Counted from the stretch's first letter, positions 1 through 7,314 are shown. The stretch is DNA of 22,550 nucleotides from JAPWJZ01 sp035626855 (GCA_035626855.1 DASPMW010000040.1:1-22550); one strand, 5' to 3'. Numbers and translations are program-made. The notes: generated by a model from the sequence alone, not told the origin.

Positions 1-12
1 CTTTTTGCGCGC

Positions 13-41
13 TTGATTTGACGCGCCCCCCTGCCTAAAAT
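13..41 (+). promoter_or_regulatory. Sigma-70 type promoter of the aldolase gene
   Basis: A -35 box TTGATT (13-18) and a -10 box TAAAAT (36-41) are separated by 17 bases. Transcription would start near base 48, giving a leader of about 36 bases with a GAGGG ribosome binding site at 72-76. Seen by eye only; the start site is inferred. Confidence 0.6.
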
Positions 42-83
42 ACGCCCCGGCAACCGACATTGAGTTTAACAGAGGGTCAACAG

Positions 84-1055
84 ATGAGCGTCAGCCAGAA
101 AGTCACGAAAATGCCGACCAATGAAAACATCCGCGGCGTCACGCCGACGGTCAAAAAAATCCTGTCGCATTACGAGAGCGACAATCCCGGCACGAAGGCA
201 AATCTTTGCCGCATCCTCATGACCGGCAAGCTCGCCGGCACGGGCAAGATGGTGATCCTGCCCGTCGACCAGGGCTTCGAGCATGGCCCTGCGCGCAGCT
301 TTGGCATCAACCCTGAAGCCTACGACCCCCATTACCATTACCAGCTGGCGATCGATTCCGGCTGCAACGCCTATGCGGCGCCGCTCGGCGCGCTCGAGGC
401 CGGCGCGGACACCTTCGCAGGCGCGATTCCGCTGATCCTGAAAATCAACTCCTCGAACAGCCTCATTTCGGCCAAGGACCAGTCGATCAACGGCTCGATT
501 TCGGACGCGCTCCGCCTCGGCTGCTCGGCAATCGGCTTCACGATCTATCCCGGCTCGGAATACATGCTGGAGCAGCAGGAAGAAATTGTGGCGCTGTCGG
601 AAGAGGCAAAAGCCGTCGGCATTGCGACCGTGATCTGGTCTTATGTGCGCGGTCCGAAAATCTCGAAAGAGGGCGAAACCGCAATCGACAGCATCGCCTA
701 TGGCGCGCATATGGCAGCGCAGCTGGGCGCGCATATCATCAAGGTCAAGCTGCCGACCGACCATCTCGAACTTCCGGAAGCGAAGAAGGTCTATGAAGAC
801 CAGAAGATCGCGATCAAGACGCAGGGCGAGCGTGTGAAGCACATCATGCAGTCCTCCTTCGCCGGCCGCCGCCTTGTCGTGTTCTCGGGCGGCGCGACCA
901 AGGGCATGGATGACGTGTACGAAGATGCGCGCGCGATTTATGAAGGCGGCGGCAACGGCTCGATCATCGGCCGCAACTGCTTCCAGCGCCCGCGCGAGGA
1001 ATCGCTGCAGATGCTCGACAAGATCATGGACATCTATCTCGGCAAGAACGTCTAA
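84..1055 (+). CDS. fbaB: Class I fructose-bisphosphate aldolase (DhnA/FbaB type)
   Basis: Cytosolic glycolytic and gluconeogenic enzyme that cleaves fructose-1,6-bisphosphate to dihydroxyacetone phosphate and glyceraldehyde-3-phosphate through a Schiff base. The 323-residue product has the DhnA-family signature VDQGFEHG (residues 61-68), a central barrel, the likely Schiff-base lysine in AHIIKVKLP (K220 by position relative to the family's VKT motif), and the phosphate-binding segments FSGG (267-270) and IIGRN (294-298). An in-frame TTG at base 60 would add eight residues, but the ATG at 84 is preferred because AGAGGG lies 7 bases upstream. It has its own promoter at 13-41 and is followed by a strong GC hairpin and a ThiE-like gene on the same strand. 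The family is clear; the substrate could include other ketose phosphates, as for some DhnA proteins. Confidence 0.93.
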   Translation: MSVSQKVTKMPTNENIRGVTPTVKKILSHYESDNPGTKANLCRILMTGKLAGTGKMVILPVDQGFEHGPARSFGINPEAYDPHYHYQLAIDSGCNAYAAPLGALEAGADTFAGAIPLILKINSSNSLISAKDQSINGSISDALRLGCSAIGFTIYPGSEYMLEQQEEIVALSEEAKAVGIATVIWSYVRGPKISKEGETAIDSIAYGAHMAAQLGAHIIKVKLPTDHLELPEAKKVYEDQKIAIKTQGERVKHIMQSSFAGRRLVVFSGGATKGMDDVYEDARAIYEGGGNGSIIGRNCFQRPREESLQMLDKIMDIYLGKNV

Positions 1056-1068
1056 GAAAACTTTACGC

Positions 1069-1093
1069 CGGCCCCCGCTCACGGCGGGGGCCG
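1069..1093 (+). terminator. GC-rich hairpin after the aldolase gene
   Basis: A perfect 10-bp inverted repeat (CGGCCCCCGC at 1069-1078, GCGGGGGCCG at 1084-1093) has a 5-base loop and lies 14 bases after the aldolase stop. No T-run follows, so it is not a classical intrinsic terminator. It may protect the aldolase mRNA 3' end or reduce read-through into the ThiE-like gene, whose AAGGGG site begins at 1101. Confidence 0.5.
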
Positions 1094-1113
1094 CGCGCCG
1101 AAGGGGATTGCAC

Positions 1114-1722
1114 ATGACTGACGACGCCCCCGGCTGCCAGCTTTACCTCGTCACCCCGCCCGTCATCGATATTCCCGTATTCACGCCGCTGCTGTCGCGC
1201 GCGCTCGGTGCCGCGCCCGTCGCGTCGCTGCTGCTGCAGCTCGATTCAAAGGACGAGGCAGACTGGCGACGCGCCATCGGGGCGCTGCTGCCGGTCGCGC
1301 AAGATGCCGGCACGGCCTTCATTCTCGCTCGCCGCGCCGACCTCGCGCATGAATATGGCGCCGATGGCGTGGAGCTGGGATCATCTGACATACCCGTCGC
1401 CGACGCGCGCTCGCTACTCGGGGAAGACGCCATCATCGGCGCGATCTGCGGCCACAGCCGCCATGCAGCGATGGCGCAGGGCGAGGCTGGCGCCGATTAC
1501 ATCAGCTTCGGCCCGTTTTTCGAGGGGGGGAAGACGGCCGATATCCTCGGCTGGTGGCACGAGCTCATGGAAGTTCCCGCCGTTGCCTTCGGCAGCATCA
1601 CACCCGAAAACGCGCCAGACATTTCCGCAATCGCCGATTTCCTGCGCCCTTCTCCGGCCCTCTGGCAGGAGGCAGATATTGAACGTGCGATCCGCGCTTA
1701 TGCTGCCGCCATCGAAGATTGA
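1114..1722 (+). CDS. Divergent thiamine-phosphate synthase/TenI family protein
   Basis: A 202-residue protein with the ThiE/TenI TIM-barrel pattern: QLYLVTPP at the first strand (9-16), GADGVELGSSD (82-92), IIGAICGHSR (107-116), GADYISFGPFF (126-136) and VAFGSITPEN (157-166). ThiE joins the thiazole and pyrimidine phosphates to make thiamine phosphate. Several positions usually conserved in true ThiE are changed: the LQLRxK region reads LLLQLDSK, VHLG reads VELG, and the TxTK-type phosphate loop after GP.F is only partly kept (EGGKT). The activity is therefore uncertain; a TenI-like or repurposed role is possible. The ATG at 1114 is chosen because AAGGGG lies 7 bases upstream and the first strand follows at once; the longer open frame is overlap with the aldolase. 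It is probably co-transcribed with the aldolase, with the GC hairpin between them. Confidence 0.72.
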   Translation: MTDDAPGCQLYLVTPPVIDIPVFTPLLSRALGAAPVASLLLQLDSKDEADWRRAIGALLPVAQDAGTAFILARRADLAHEYGADGVELGSSDIPVADARSLLGEDAIIGAICGHSRHAAMAQGEAGADYISFGPFFEGGKTADILGWWHELMEVPAVAFGSITPENAPDISAIADFLRPSPALWQEADIERAIRAYAAAIED

Positions 1723-1782
1723 CCCCGCTTGTGCGCAGGATTAAGCTTTCCGGGCCGTATAAGTAATAGAAAGAGGTGTCCC

Positions 1783-2235
1783 ATGAAATCCTTCCTGCCA
1801 ATGATCGCGCTCTCCCTGCTGCTGTCCGTGACGGCCTTTGCTGCCGCGCCAAGTGAAAAAGAGGTCAAGGCGGCTGTCGACGCCTATCTCGCGACCAAGG
1901 CGGACCCGGCCACGCAAGTGGAGGCAAGCGCGATCGGTACCGCCGTGGCCGACCTCGACAAGGACGGCGCGGAAGAAATTATTATTGCCTGGTCGGCGCT
2001 CAGCGGCTCCTCCTCGACGGACAGCGTCACTGTCCTGACGGGCAAGCCCGGAAGCTTCAAGGAAGCGGCAATCGCGCAGCCGAACGGGGTGCTCGAAGCG
2101 CCCGCTGTCAAAGGCGGAGAAATCACGGTTCCCGCGATGACCTTCGCCAAGGAAGACGCGCTTTGCTGCCCGAGCGTGAAAAAGACCTATCGCTTCAAGT
2201 GGGACGGCAAAAGCAAGCTTGAGGAAGCGAAGTAA
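1783..2235 (+). CDS. Predicted secreted protein with a D-x-D-x-D-G loop
   Basis: No family is recognised with confidence. The 150-residue product starts with a clear Sec signal peptide (MKSFLP, a hydrophobic run to about residue 20, and cleavage near AFA-AAP), so it should be periplasmic. Residues 55-69 (AVADLDKDGAEEIII) match the calcium-binding loop style of FG-GAP/VCBS repeats, in a single copy. A paired cysteine motif LCCPS (128-132) precedes YRFKWDGKSK near the C-terminus; a similar CCPS plus aromatic/Trp-Gly ending is seen in some small secreted proteins. The ATG at 1783 is set by AAGAGG 6 bases upstream and by the signal peptide. A TATAAG -10-like box at 1758-1763 lacks a good -35. The stop abuts the epmA stop on the other strand with no gap. 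Confidence 0.72.
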   Translation: MKSFLPMIALSLLLSVTAFAAAPSEKEVKAAVDAYLATKADPATQVEASAIGTAVADLDKDGAEEIIIAWSALSGSSSTDSVTVLTGKPGSFKEAAIAQPNGVLEAPAVKGGEITVPAMTFAKEDALCCPSVKKTYRFKWDGKSKLEEAK

Positions 2236-3249
2236 CTAGGCGACAGGCACGGCCTGCACGAGCGAGATGTCCTCGGCACCTGTGGCCAGCATGACGAGGC
2301 GATCGAGGCCGAGCGCGTTGCCGCTGCAGGGCGGCAGGCCGTGTTCCAGCGCCTGCAAAAATTCCTCATCGACCGGGTAATCATCGCCGTAAATCTTTTT
2401 GCGGAGCGCGATGTCGTTCATGAACCGCTCCCGCTGGACCTTGGCATCCGTGAGTTCCCCGAAGGCATTGGCCAGTTCGATGCCGCAGACATACACCTCA
2501 AAGCGTTCGGCAAAGCGCGGGTCCTCCGGTTTCGGGCGCGACAGCGCAGCCATCGACACCGGATAGTCGTAAATGATCGTCGGCGCCGGCGCGCCGATAT
2601 TCGGCTCGACCTTTTCCATGAGAATTTTCAGCAGCGCGTTTTCCCAGTCGTCATGGGGCGACACATAAACACCGATGCGGGCGGCTTCGCCGCGAATATG
2701 CGCAAGGTCGCCCAGATGCGCCGAAATATCGACAGCTGCATATTTCTGCAATGCCTCCACGACAGTGAGCTTCTCCCACTCCATCGAAGGATCGCAGGCG
2801 CGCGCCTGCGCGATCACGGGTTTGTAGAGGATATGGCGCACGAGGTCGATCGTCTCCTGCATCATATCCTTGTAGTCCATGCCGAGCTGGTACCATTCCA
2901 GCATCGCGAATTCCGGGCTGTGCCAGCTCGACCCTTCCGCGTTGCGGAACACTTTCGCAAGCTGGTAAATGCGCGGCAGGCCGGCGACCAGCAGCTTCTT
3001 CATCGCGAATTCGGGGCTAGTATGCAGGTACATGTCGCGCCGGTTCTGGCGGTCGGCGCTGACGAGCTCGGTCCTGAAGCCCTGGATATGCGCCTCCATG
3101 CAGGGCGCGACCTGCAGCGCAGGCGTGTCCACTTCCAGATACCCTCGCGCATTAAAAAATGCGCGCACCTGGCCAAAGATTTTCGCCCGCTCCTGCAGGA
3201 ACGGGATTTTGCGCATGAAAATATCGGGGTGATACCAGGTGGCTGTCAT
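2236..3249 (-). CDS. epmA: EF-P lysine ligase EpmA (GenX/PoxA)
   Basis: A 337-residue, class II lysyl-tRNA-synthetase-like enzyme without the anticodon-binding domain. In the known family it activates (R)-beta-lysine with ATP and attaches it to a conserved lysine of elongation factor P, which helps ribosomes translate polyproline stretches. Visible motifs are motif 1 around FFNARGYLEVDTP (31-43), HTSPEFAMKKLL (76-87), motif 2 VFRNAEGSSWHSPEF (100-114) and motif 3 GNALGLDRLVM (310-320). The length fits EpmA and is well short of a full LysS. The start ATG overlaps the stop of the upstream ankyrin gene by four bases (ATGA), so translation is probably coupled. Neither EF-P nor EpmB is encoded in the window. 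Confidence 0.92.
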   Translation of the reverse strand: MTATWYHPDIFMRKIPFLQERAKIFGQVRAFFNARGYLEVDTPALQVAPCMEAHIQGFRTELVSADRQNRRDMYLHTSPEFAMKKLLVAGLPRIYQLAKVFRNAEGSSWHSPEFAMLEWYQLGMDYKDMMQETIDLVRHILYKPVIAQARACDPSMEWEKLTVVEALQKYAAVDISAHLGDLAHIRGEAARIGVYVSPHDDWENALLKILMEKVEPNIGAPAPTIIYDYPVSMAALSRPKPEDPRFAERFEVYVCGIELANAFGELTDAKVQRERFMNDIALRKKIYGDDYPVDEEFLQALEHGLPPCSGNALGLDRLVMLATGAEDISLVQAVPVA

Positions 3250-3896
3250 GGGCGGAGCTTAAAGCGTTTAGCGGTCTGGCGCAATTCGTCCTGCTGCGCC
3301 GCGCGCGTTGCGGCGATTTCCCCCAGCGCATGAGGCGTCGCCGCAAGCTTATCGCGCACGGCAGCGAAATCTTCGGGCGCTGCGGCGAATTCATGCAACA
3401 GGTCGAGCGATGATACGCCGGCATTGTTTTTCAGGAGCGGGTCGGCCTTGAAAGCCAGCAGCGTGTCGAGGAGCCGCACTCCCTGCCCCGCAAGCGCAAG
3501 ACGCACCGCGATATGCAGCGGCGTATCGCCTGCGGGCGGGAAATGTTCGTTCGCATCGGCCTTCATCGCGATCAGGACATCGGCGACAAGATAGTTTTCC
3601 CGCTGCAGCGCGTAATGAAGCGGCGAAATTCCGTCTTTGTCCCTGAAATTGACATCCGCGCCGCGCGTCGTCAGGCCCATCAGCATCGCGTAGTAATTCC
3701 CCCGCTTCGGCGCGGCCCCTTCCGTTTCGACGATATCGAGCAGCGTGTAAAAAAGATTGCGGCCTGTATCCGGGTCCAGTGCATTGGCGTTCGCGCCGCT
3801 GTCGAGCGCTTCGACGAAAACGACGATATCGCCGTCCTTCGCCGCGCGAACCATGGCGGCGTCAAGCTCGGCGGGTGAAAACGGCGTGTCGGTCAC
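3246..3896 (-). CDS. Ankyrin-repeat protein 2 of the epmA operon
   Basis: A 216-residue protein read from a GTG at 3896, whose GTGA overlaps the TGA stop of the preceding ankyrin gene by four bases. The same frame stays open upstream, but that part lies inside the preceding gene in another frame and looks like a low-complexity shadow. Ankyrin-type units are visible: LDAAMVRAAKDGDIVVFVEA, LTTRGADVNFRDKDGISPLH, NYLVADVLIAMKADANEHF and GDTPLHIAVRLALAGQGVRL. The C-terminal 60 residues are helical and charged (AAPEDFAAVRDKLAA to KRFKLRP). There is no signal peptide or membrane segment, so it is probably a cytosolic protein-binding module. The partner is unknown; sitting between another ankyrin protein and EpmA suggests, but does not show, a link to EF-P modification. 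Confidence 0.8.
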   Translation of the reverse strand: MTDTPFSPAELDAAMVRAAKDGDIVVFVEALDSGANANALDPDTGRNLFYTLLDIVETEGAAPKRGNYYAMLMGLTTRGADVNFRDKDGISPLHYALQRENYLVADVLIAMKADANEHFPPAGDTPLHIAVRLALAGQGVRLLDTLLAFKADPLLKNNAGVSSLDLLHEFAAAPEDFAAVRDKLAATPHALGEIAATRAAQQDELRQTAKRFKLRP

Positions 3897-4531
3897 GGCT
3901 GCGGCCGCCTGAAGCGCGCGGTCGCAGGCGCCGGCACGGCGGCCACTGTTCCCTGCATTTCGCTGACGATGCCGCGGTCGCGCTTGTCGGCCAGGTATTT
4001 CTCCCGCGCGGCGGGGCCGTCCTTGAACTCCTCGATCAGCTCGACCAGCTCCTTCGCGAAGGGCCACTTTTTGGCGTGTTCCTGCGCGCGGGCCAAGGCC
4101 GTGGTACCGGTTGAATCCGCAATCAGGGCATTCGCGCCCGCCTTCATGAGGAAGGTTACCCGGTTGGTGTTCTCATCGCGCAGGTCGAGATTGACCGCCG
4201 CATGCAGCGCCGTGAAATGCGTCTCGCCCATCTGGTGGTTGATGTCGCCCATCTCGATGAGCTGCTTCGCCACGCGCCAGTTCAGGTTCTGGATCGCAGC
4301 CACCAACGGGGTCAGCCCGTCATTATCGGCCTCTCCGGTATCCGCGCCGAGCTTCAGCAGCACCTGCACCATATCGCTGTCGCCACTACGGGCCGCGTGC
4401 CATAGCCCCGTGCGGCCATTGCCGTCGGCGGCATCGACCAGCGCGCCTTCGGAGGCCATTTCCTCGACCGAATCCGTGTCGCCCTTGATCGCGGCGTTCA
4501 GGAGGTTCTTATTCAGTACGTTGCTGCCCAT
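3893..4531 (-). CDS. Ankyrin-repeat protein 1, first gene of the epmA operon
   Basis: A 212-residue soluble protein made of about four to five ankyrin repeats: LLNAAIKGDTDSVEEMASEG (10-29), GRTGLWHAARSGDSDMVQVL (39-58), DGLTPLVAAIQNLNWRVAKQ (71-90), HFTALHAAVNLDLRDENTNR (105-124) and TGTTALARAQEHA (141-153). The TPLH-type helix starts and GADxxxxD turns are typical. A charged tail ends in TARFRRPQP. The ATG at 4531 has AAAGGA 8 bases upstream and a promoter 29-57 bases upstream. The end overlaps the GTG of the next ankyrin gene. Ankyrin repeats bind other proteins; no target can be read from the sequence. Confidence 0.85.
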   Translation of the reverse strand: MGSNVLNKNLLNAAIKGDTDSVEEMASEGALVDAADGNGRTGLWHAARSGDSDMVQVLLKLGADTGEADNDGLTPLVAAIQNLNWRVAKQLIEMGDINHQMGETHFTALHAAVNLDLRDENTNRVTFLMKAGANALIADSTGTTALARAQEHAKKWPFAKELVELIEEFKDGPAAREKYLADKRDRGIVSEMQGTVAAVPAPATARFRRPQP

Positions 4532-4559
4532 GGGGAGATTCCTTTAAAACAGACAGCGC

Positions 4560-4588
4560 AGGTTACGCCTCGTATTCCATAATGTCAA
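4560..4588 (-). promoter_or_regulatory. Promoter of the ankyrin-epmA operon
   Basis: On the minus strand a perfect TTGACA (-35, 4588-4583) is followed after 17 bases by TAACCT (-10, 4565-4560). A start near 4553 would give a 5' UTR of about 22 bases. The -10 box is weak, so confidence is moderate. It is divergent to the ffh promoter at 4659-4688. Confidence 0.5.
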
Positions 4589-4658
4589 CAAAATGAACCT
4601 CTTGGCAATTGGGGCACGGCCCGGCTGGATTCAAAAACGCCGCCATCTGCCCGAATTC

Positions 4659-4688
4659 TTGACACTTTGCCGTAAGATGGCCTATATA
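4659..4688 (+). promoter_or_regulatory. Promoter of ffh
   Basis: A perfect TTGACA (4659-4664), preceded by C as in the alphaproteobacterial CTTGAC consensus, is followed after 18 bases by TATATA (4683-4688), preceded by C as in CTATAT. The start would be near 4695, leaving a leader of about 107 bases before ffh that contains the hairpin at 4750-4779. Confidence 0.65.
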
Positions 4689-4749
4689 AGCCTCAGTTTT
4701 GTTGAGCAAGGCATCCCCTTTTCATGGATGGTCTTACACGCTCCGCGTC

Positions 4750-4779
4750 CCCCAGTCGGCGAAGTTACGCTCACTGGGG
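4750..4779 (+). promoter_or_regulatory. Hairpin in the ffh leader
   Basis: CCCCAGT (4750-4756) pairs with ACTGGGG (4773-4779). Inside it a GCG/CGC stem (4758-4760 with 4768-4770; 4757 and 4771 form a G-U pair) closes a 6-base loop. It ends 12 bases before the GAGGA ribosome binding site of ffh (4792-4796). It could be a regulatory leader element; the following TTAAATGGTTTT stretch is T-rich but not a clean terminator tract. Confidence 0.45.
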
Positions 4780-4802
4780 TTAAATGGTTTTGAGGATTTT
4801 TG

Positions 4803-6293
4803 ATGTTCGAAAGCCTTTCCAACCGCCTCGGCGGCATCTTCGACGGATTGACCAAGCGCGGCGTGCTGCGCGAGGACGATGTGAACGAAGCGCTGCGCAT
4901 GGTGCGGGTGGCGCTGCTCGAAGCCGACGTCGCCCTGCCGGTCGCCAAGGAATTTGTCGAGAAGGTGAAGGCGGAAGCGGTCGGCGAAAAGGTCCTGCGC
5001 TCGGTCCGCCCGGGCCAGCAGGTCATCAAGATCGTCCATGACCAGCTGGTCGAGACGCTGGGCCATGAAGACAGCGCCCTGAACCTCAACGTGCCCGCCC
5101 CTGCCGTGATCCTTATGGCCGGCCTGCAGGGCTCGGGCAAGACGACGACCGCCGGCAAGCTCGCGAAATTCCTGCAGGACAAGCAGCGCAAGAAAGTGCT
5201 GCTGGCATCGCTCGACATCTACCGCCCCGCCGCGCAGGAACAGCTGGAAATCCTCGCCAAAAAGGTCGAGGCCGGCAGCCTGCCGATCGTCAAGGGCGAC
5301 CGCCCGGACAAGATCGCGAAGCGCGCGCTCGAAATGGGCCGCCTTGAAGGCTATGACGTCATCATCCTCGACAGCGCCGGACGCCTCTCGATCGACGAGG
5401 CGCTCATGAAGGAACTCGCCGATGTGCGCGACCTTGCCAAGCCTGTCGAGACGCTGCTGGTCGCCGACGCGCTGACCGGCCAGGACGCCGTCAACACCGC
5501 CAGGAATTTCAACGAGCGCATCGGCATCACCGGCATCGTGCTGACGCGCGTGGATGGCGATTCACGCGGCGGCGCGGCGCTATCCATGCGTACCGTTACC
5601 GGCAAGCCGATCAAGTTCATCGGCATGGGCGAACAGGTCGACGCGCTGCAGGCGTTTGACGCGAAGCGCGTCGCGGGCCGCATCCTCGACATGGGCGATA
5701 TCGTGTCGCTGGTCGAAAAAGCCGCCGAGAACATCAATATCGAGGACGCCCAGAAGGCGGCCGAGAAGATGGCCAAGGGAAACTTCGACCTCGAAGATTT
5801 CCTGACGCAATTGAAGCAGATGAAAAAGATGGGCGGCCTGTCCGGCCTCATGGGTTTCATGCCGGGCGCCGGCAAGCTCAAGGGCCTCATGGAAAACGCC
5901 AATGTCGATGACGGCATGCTGAAGAAGCAGGAAGCGATCATCCTTTCCATGACGAAGACCGAGCGCGCGAAGCCGGAAACCCTCAACGCTTCGCGCCGCA
6001 AGCGCATCGCGGCGGGGTCGGGCGCCACCGTGCAGGAAGTCAACCGCCTGCTCAAGCAGTTCCAGGACATGCAGACCATGATGAAGCGCATGCAGAAACT
6101 GGGCGGCAAGGGCATGATGCGCAACATGGGCGCATTGTTCGGCGGCGGCGGCCTCGGCGAGATGGAGCAGATGGCCAAGAACATGGAAGACCAGCTGGGC
6201 AAAGGCCCCCTTGGCGAAAACCCGTTCGGCCCCGGAGGCAAGATGGCCGCCACCAACCCGCTGCTGCTGCAAAACGGAGACAAGAAGAAATAA
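4803..6293 (+). CDS. ffh: Signal recognition particle protein Ffh (SRP54)
   Basis: The GTPase of the signal recognition particle. With 4.5S RNA it binds signal peptides on nascent membrane and secreted proteins and docks with FtsY. The 496-residue protein has the N domain helices (1-95), then the G domain with P-loop GLQGSGKTTT (107-116), LDIYRPAAQEQL (137-148), DSAGR (190-194) and TRVDGDSRGG (248-257), then the methionine-rich M domain from about 315, including the RNA-binding SRRKRIAAGSG. The tail is Gly/Met-rich and ends in NGDKKK. The usual DTAGR is DSAGR here. An in-frame TTG directly precedes the chosen ATG; GAGGA at 4792-4796 supports the ATG at 4803. It is followed by a terminator-like hairpin and then rpsP. 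The ffs RNA gene was not found in this window. Confidence 0.97.
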   Translation: MFESLSNRLGGIFDGLTKRGVLREDDVNEALRMVRVALLEADVALPVAKEFVEKVKAEAVGEKVLRSVRPGQQVIKIVHDQLVETLGHEDSALNLNVPAPAVILMAGLQGSGKTTTAGKLAKFLQDKQRKKVLLASLDIYRPAAQEQLEILAKKVEAGSLPIVKGDRPDKIAKRALEMGRLEGYDVIILDSAGRLSIDEALMKELADVRDLAKPVETLLVADALTGQDAVNTARNFNERIGITGIVLTRVDGDSRGGAALSMRTVTGKPIKFIGMGEQVDALQAFDAKRVAGRILDMGDIVSLVEKAAENINIEDAQKAAEKMAKGNFDLEDFLTQLKQMKKMGGLSGLMGFMPGAGKLKGLMENANVDDGMLKKQEAIILSMTKTERAKPETLNASRRKRIAAGSGATVQEVNRLLKQFQDMQTMMKRMQKLGGKGMMRNMGALFGGGGLGEMEQMAKNMEDQLGKGPLGENPFGPGGKMAATNPLLLQNGDKKK

Positions 6294-6301
6294 CCTAATT
6301 T

Positions 6302-6335
6302 GAAAAGCCCGCTGGTTGCAGGGTTTTTCATCATT
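6302..6335 (+). terminator. Intrinsic-terminator-like hairpin between ffh and rpsP
   Basis: GAAAAGCCC (6302-6310) pairs with GGGTTTTTC (6321-6329) with one G-U pair around a 10-base loop, and T-rich sequence is part of and follows the stem. It is probably a partial terminator or attenuator. No convincing promoter for rpsP was seen in the remaining 40 bases, so read-through from ffh may be needed. Confidence 0.5.
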
Positions 6336-6375
6336 GTTTAACGCAACCGGATAAACCTTTAAGAAAGAAACGAAA

Positions 6376-6771
6376 ATGCTGAAAATCCGCATGGCCCGCG
6401 CAGGCGCCAAAAAGAAGCCCTACTACCACGTCGTCGTCGCTGACAGCCGCAAGCCCCGCGACGGCAACTTCCTCGAGCGTCTCGGCAACTACGACCCGAA
6501 ACTCGCGAAAGATGATCCCAAGCGCGTGACCCTGAACGGCGAGCGCATCAAGTACTGGATCTCGAAAGGCGCGCAAGTCTCCGACCGCGTCGCGATCTTC
6601 CTTGGCAAAGCCGGTCTCGCCGAAATGCCCGCGCGCAAGAACAACCCGAAGAAAGCCGTCGCAAAAGCGAAAATGACCGACCGCGCCAAAAAACGCGCTG
6701 AAAAATCGGCCAAGCCCGCTGAAGCGCCCGCTGCGGAAGCTCCGGCTGCTGACGCGCCCGCGGCTGAATAA
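6376..6771 (+). CDS. rpsP: 30S ribosomal protein S16
   Basis: Binds 16S rRNA early in 30S assembly. The 131-residue protein opens with the S16 signature MLKIRMARAGAKKKPYYHVV and continues with FLERLGNYDPK and GERIKYWISKGAQVSDRV. Bacterial S16 is often about 80-90 residues; the extra 45 residues here are a basic segment followed by a low-complexity Ala/Pro/Glu tail (EAPAAEAPAADAPAAE), as commonly seen in alphaproteobacteria. The ribosome binding site is weak and A-rich (AAGAAAG). It is followed 12 bases later by rimM. Confidence 0.97.
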   Translation: MLKIRMARAGAKKKPYYHVVVADSRKPRDGNFLERLGNYDPKLAKDDPKRVTLNGERIKYWISKGAQVSDRVAIFLGKAGLAEMPARKNNPKKAVAKAKMTDRAKKRAEKSAKPAEAPAAEAPAADAPAAE

Positions 6772-6783
6772 GGTTATATCCGG

Positions 6784-7314
6784 TTGAACAAGGCGGCGGC
6801 ACCGAACCTGGACGCGCTCACCTGCATGGCCGAAATCGTCGGCGTGCACGGGATCCGCGGCACCGTGAAGATGAAAGTCTTCGCGAGTGACGCAGACGCG
6901 CTCCTGTCGGGGCCGCCGCTTTGCGATTCAAGCGGAAACCAGTCGCTCAGGCTGCTCTCTCTCGCGCCGCACGGCAATATCTGGCTCGCGGAAGTCGAAG
7001 GGATCGCCGACCGCACGGCGGCGGAAAAACTGCGCGGCACCAGGCTATACCTGCCGCGCGCGGAACTTCCCGAAATCGACAAGAAGGACACCTATTATCA
7101 TGCCGACCTCGTCGGCATGGCCGCGCTCGATGCCGCGCGCGCGGTTGTCGGCCGCGTGATCGCCGTCGCCAATTTTGGCGCGGGCGACCTGCTCGAGATC
7201 AAGCCGCCCAAAGGGGCGAGCTTCTACCTGCCCTTCACGGGCCAGAACGTGCCGCATATCGATGTGGCAAAAAAAGAAATGACCGTGGAGATCCCCCACG
7301 GCCTCCTAGACTGA
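6784..7314 (+). CDS. rimM: 16S rRNA processing / 30S maturation factor RimM
   Basis: Assembly factor for the 30S head that binds S19. The 176-residue protein has the N-terminal RimM barrel (CMAEIVGVHGIRGTVKMKVF, 14-33), the linker EIDKKDTYYHADLVGM, and the C-terminal PRC-barrel domain (VGRVIAVANFGAGDLLEI and NVPHIDVAKKEMTV). The start is a TTG at 6784 with AGG at 6771-6773 upstream; the first in-frame ATG, at the CMAEIV segment, would remove the family's usual few leading residues. It is likely co-transcribed with rpsP. The expected next gene, trmD, is displaced about 1 kb downstream by two opposite-strand genes. The stop is 9 bases from the convergent stop at 7324. Confidence 0.95.
   Translation: MNKAAAPNLDALTCMAEIVGVHGIRGTVKMKVFASDADALLSGPPLCDSSGNQSLRLLSLAPHGNIWLAEVEGIADRTAAEKLRGTRLYLPRAELPEIDKKDTYYHADLVGMAALDAARAVVGRVIAVANFGAGDLLEIKPPKGASFYLPFTGQNVPHIDVAKKEMTVEIPHGLLD

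Noticed and set aside
66..1115. A 349-codon minus-strand open frame across the aldolase gene
   Set aside because: It is exactly antisense to a clear aldolase gene, is Arg/Ala-rich with no motif, and arises from GC-rich third positions. The same applies to the frames at 5351-6334 (minus), 9828-11174 (minus), 2341-3333 (plus) and 18595-19716 (plus).
3893..3900. A frameshift splitting one large ankyrin gene in two
   Set aside because: The first protein has a natural charged tail, and the second begins at a GTG that overlaps the stop by four bases, the same arrangement as the next junction. Two coupled genes explain it better.
4593..4793. A 66-codon plus-strand frame upstream of ffh
   Set aside because: The ffh promoter boxes lie inside it, so most of it would not be transcribed, and the peptide resembles nothing. 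Only the last 21 codons, from ATG 4728, could be in the mRNA.
4695..4802. 4.5S SRP RNA gene next to ffh
   Set aside because: The conserved domain IV sequence with its GGAA tetraloop and AGCAGCC element is absent; the hairpin there is different.
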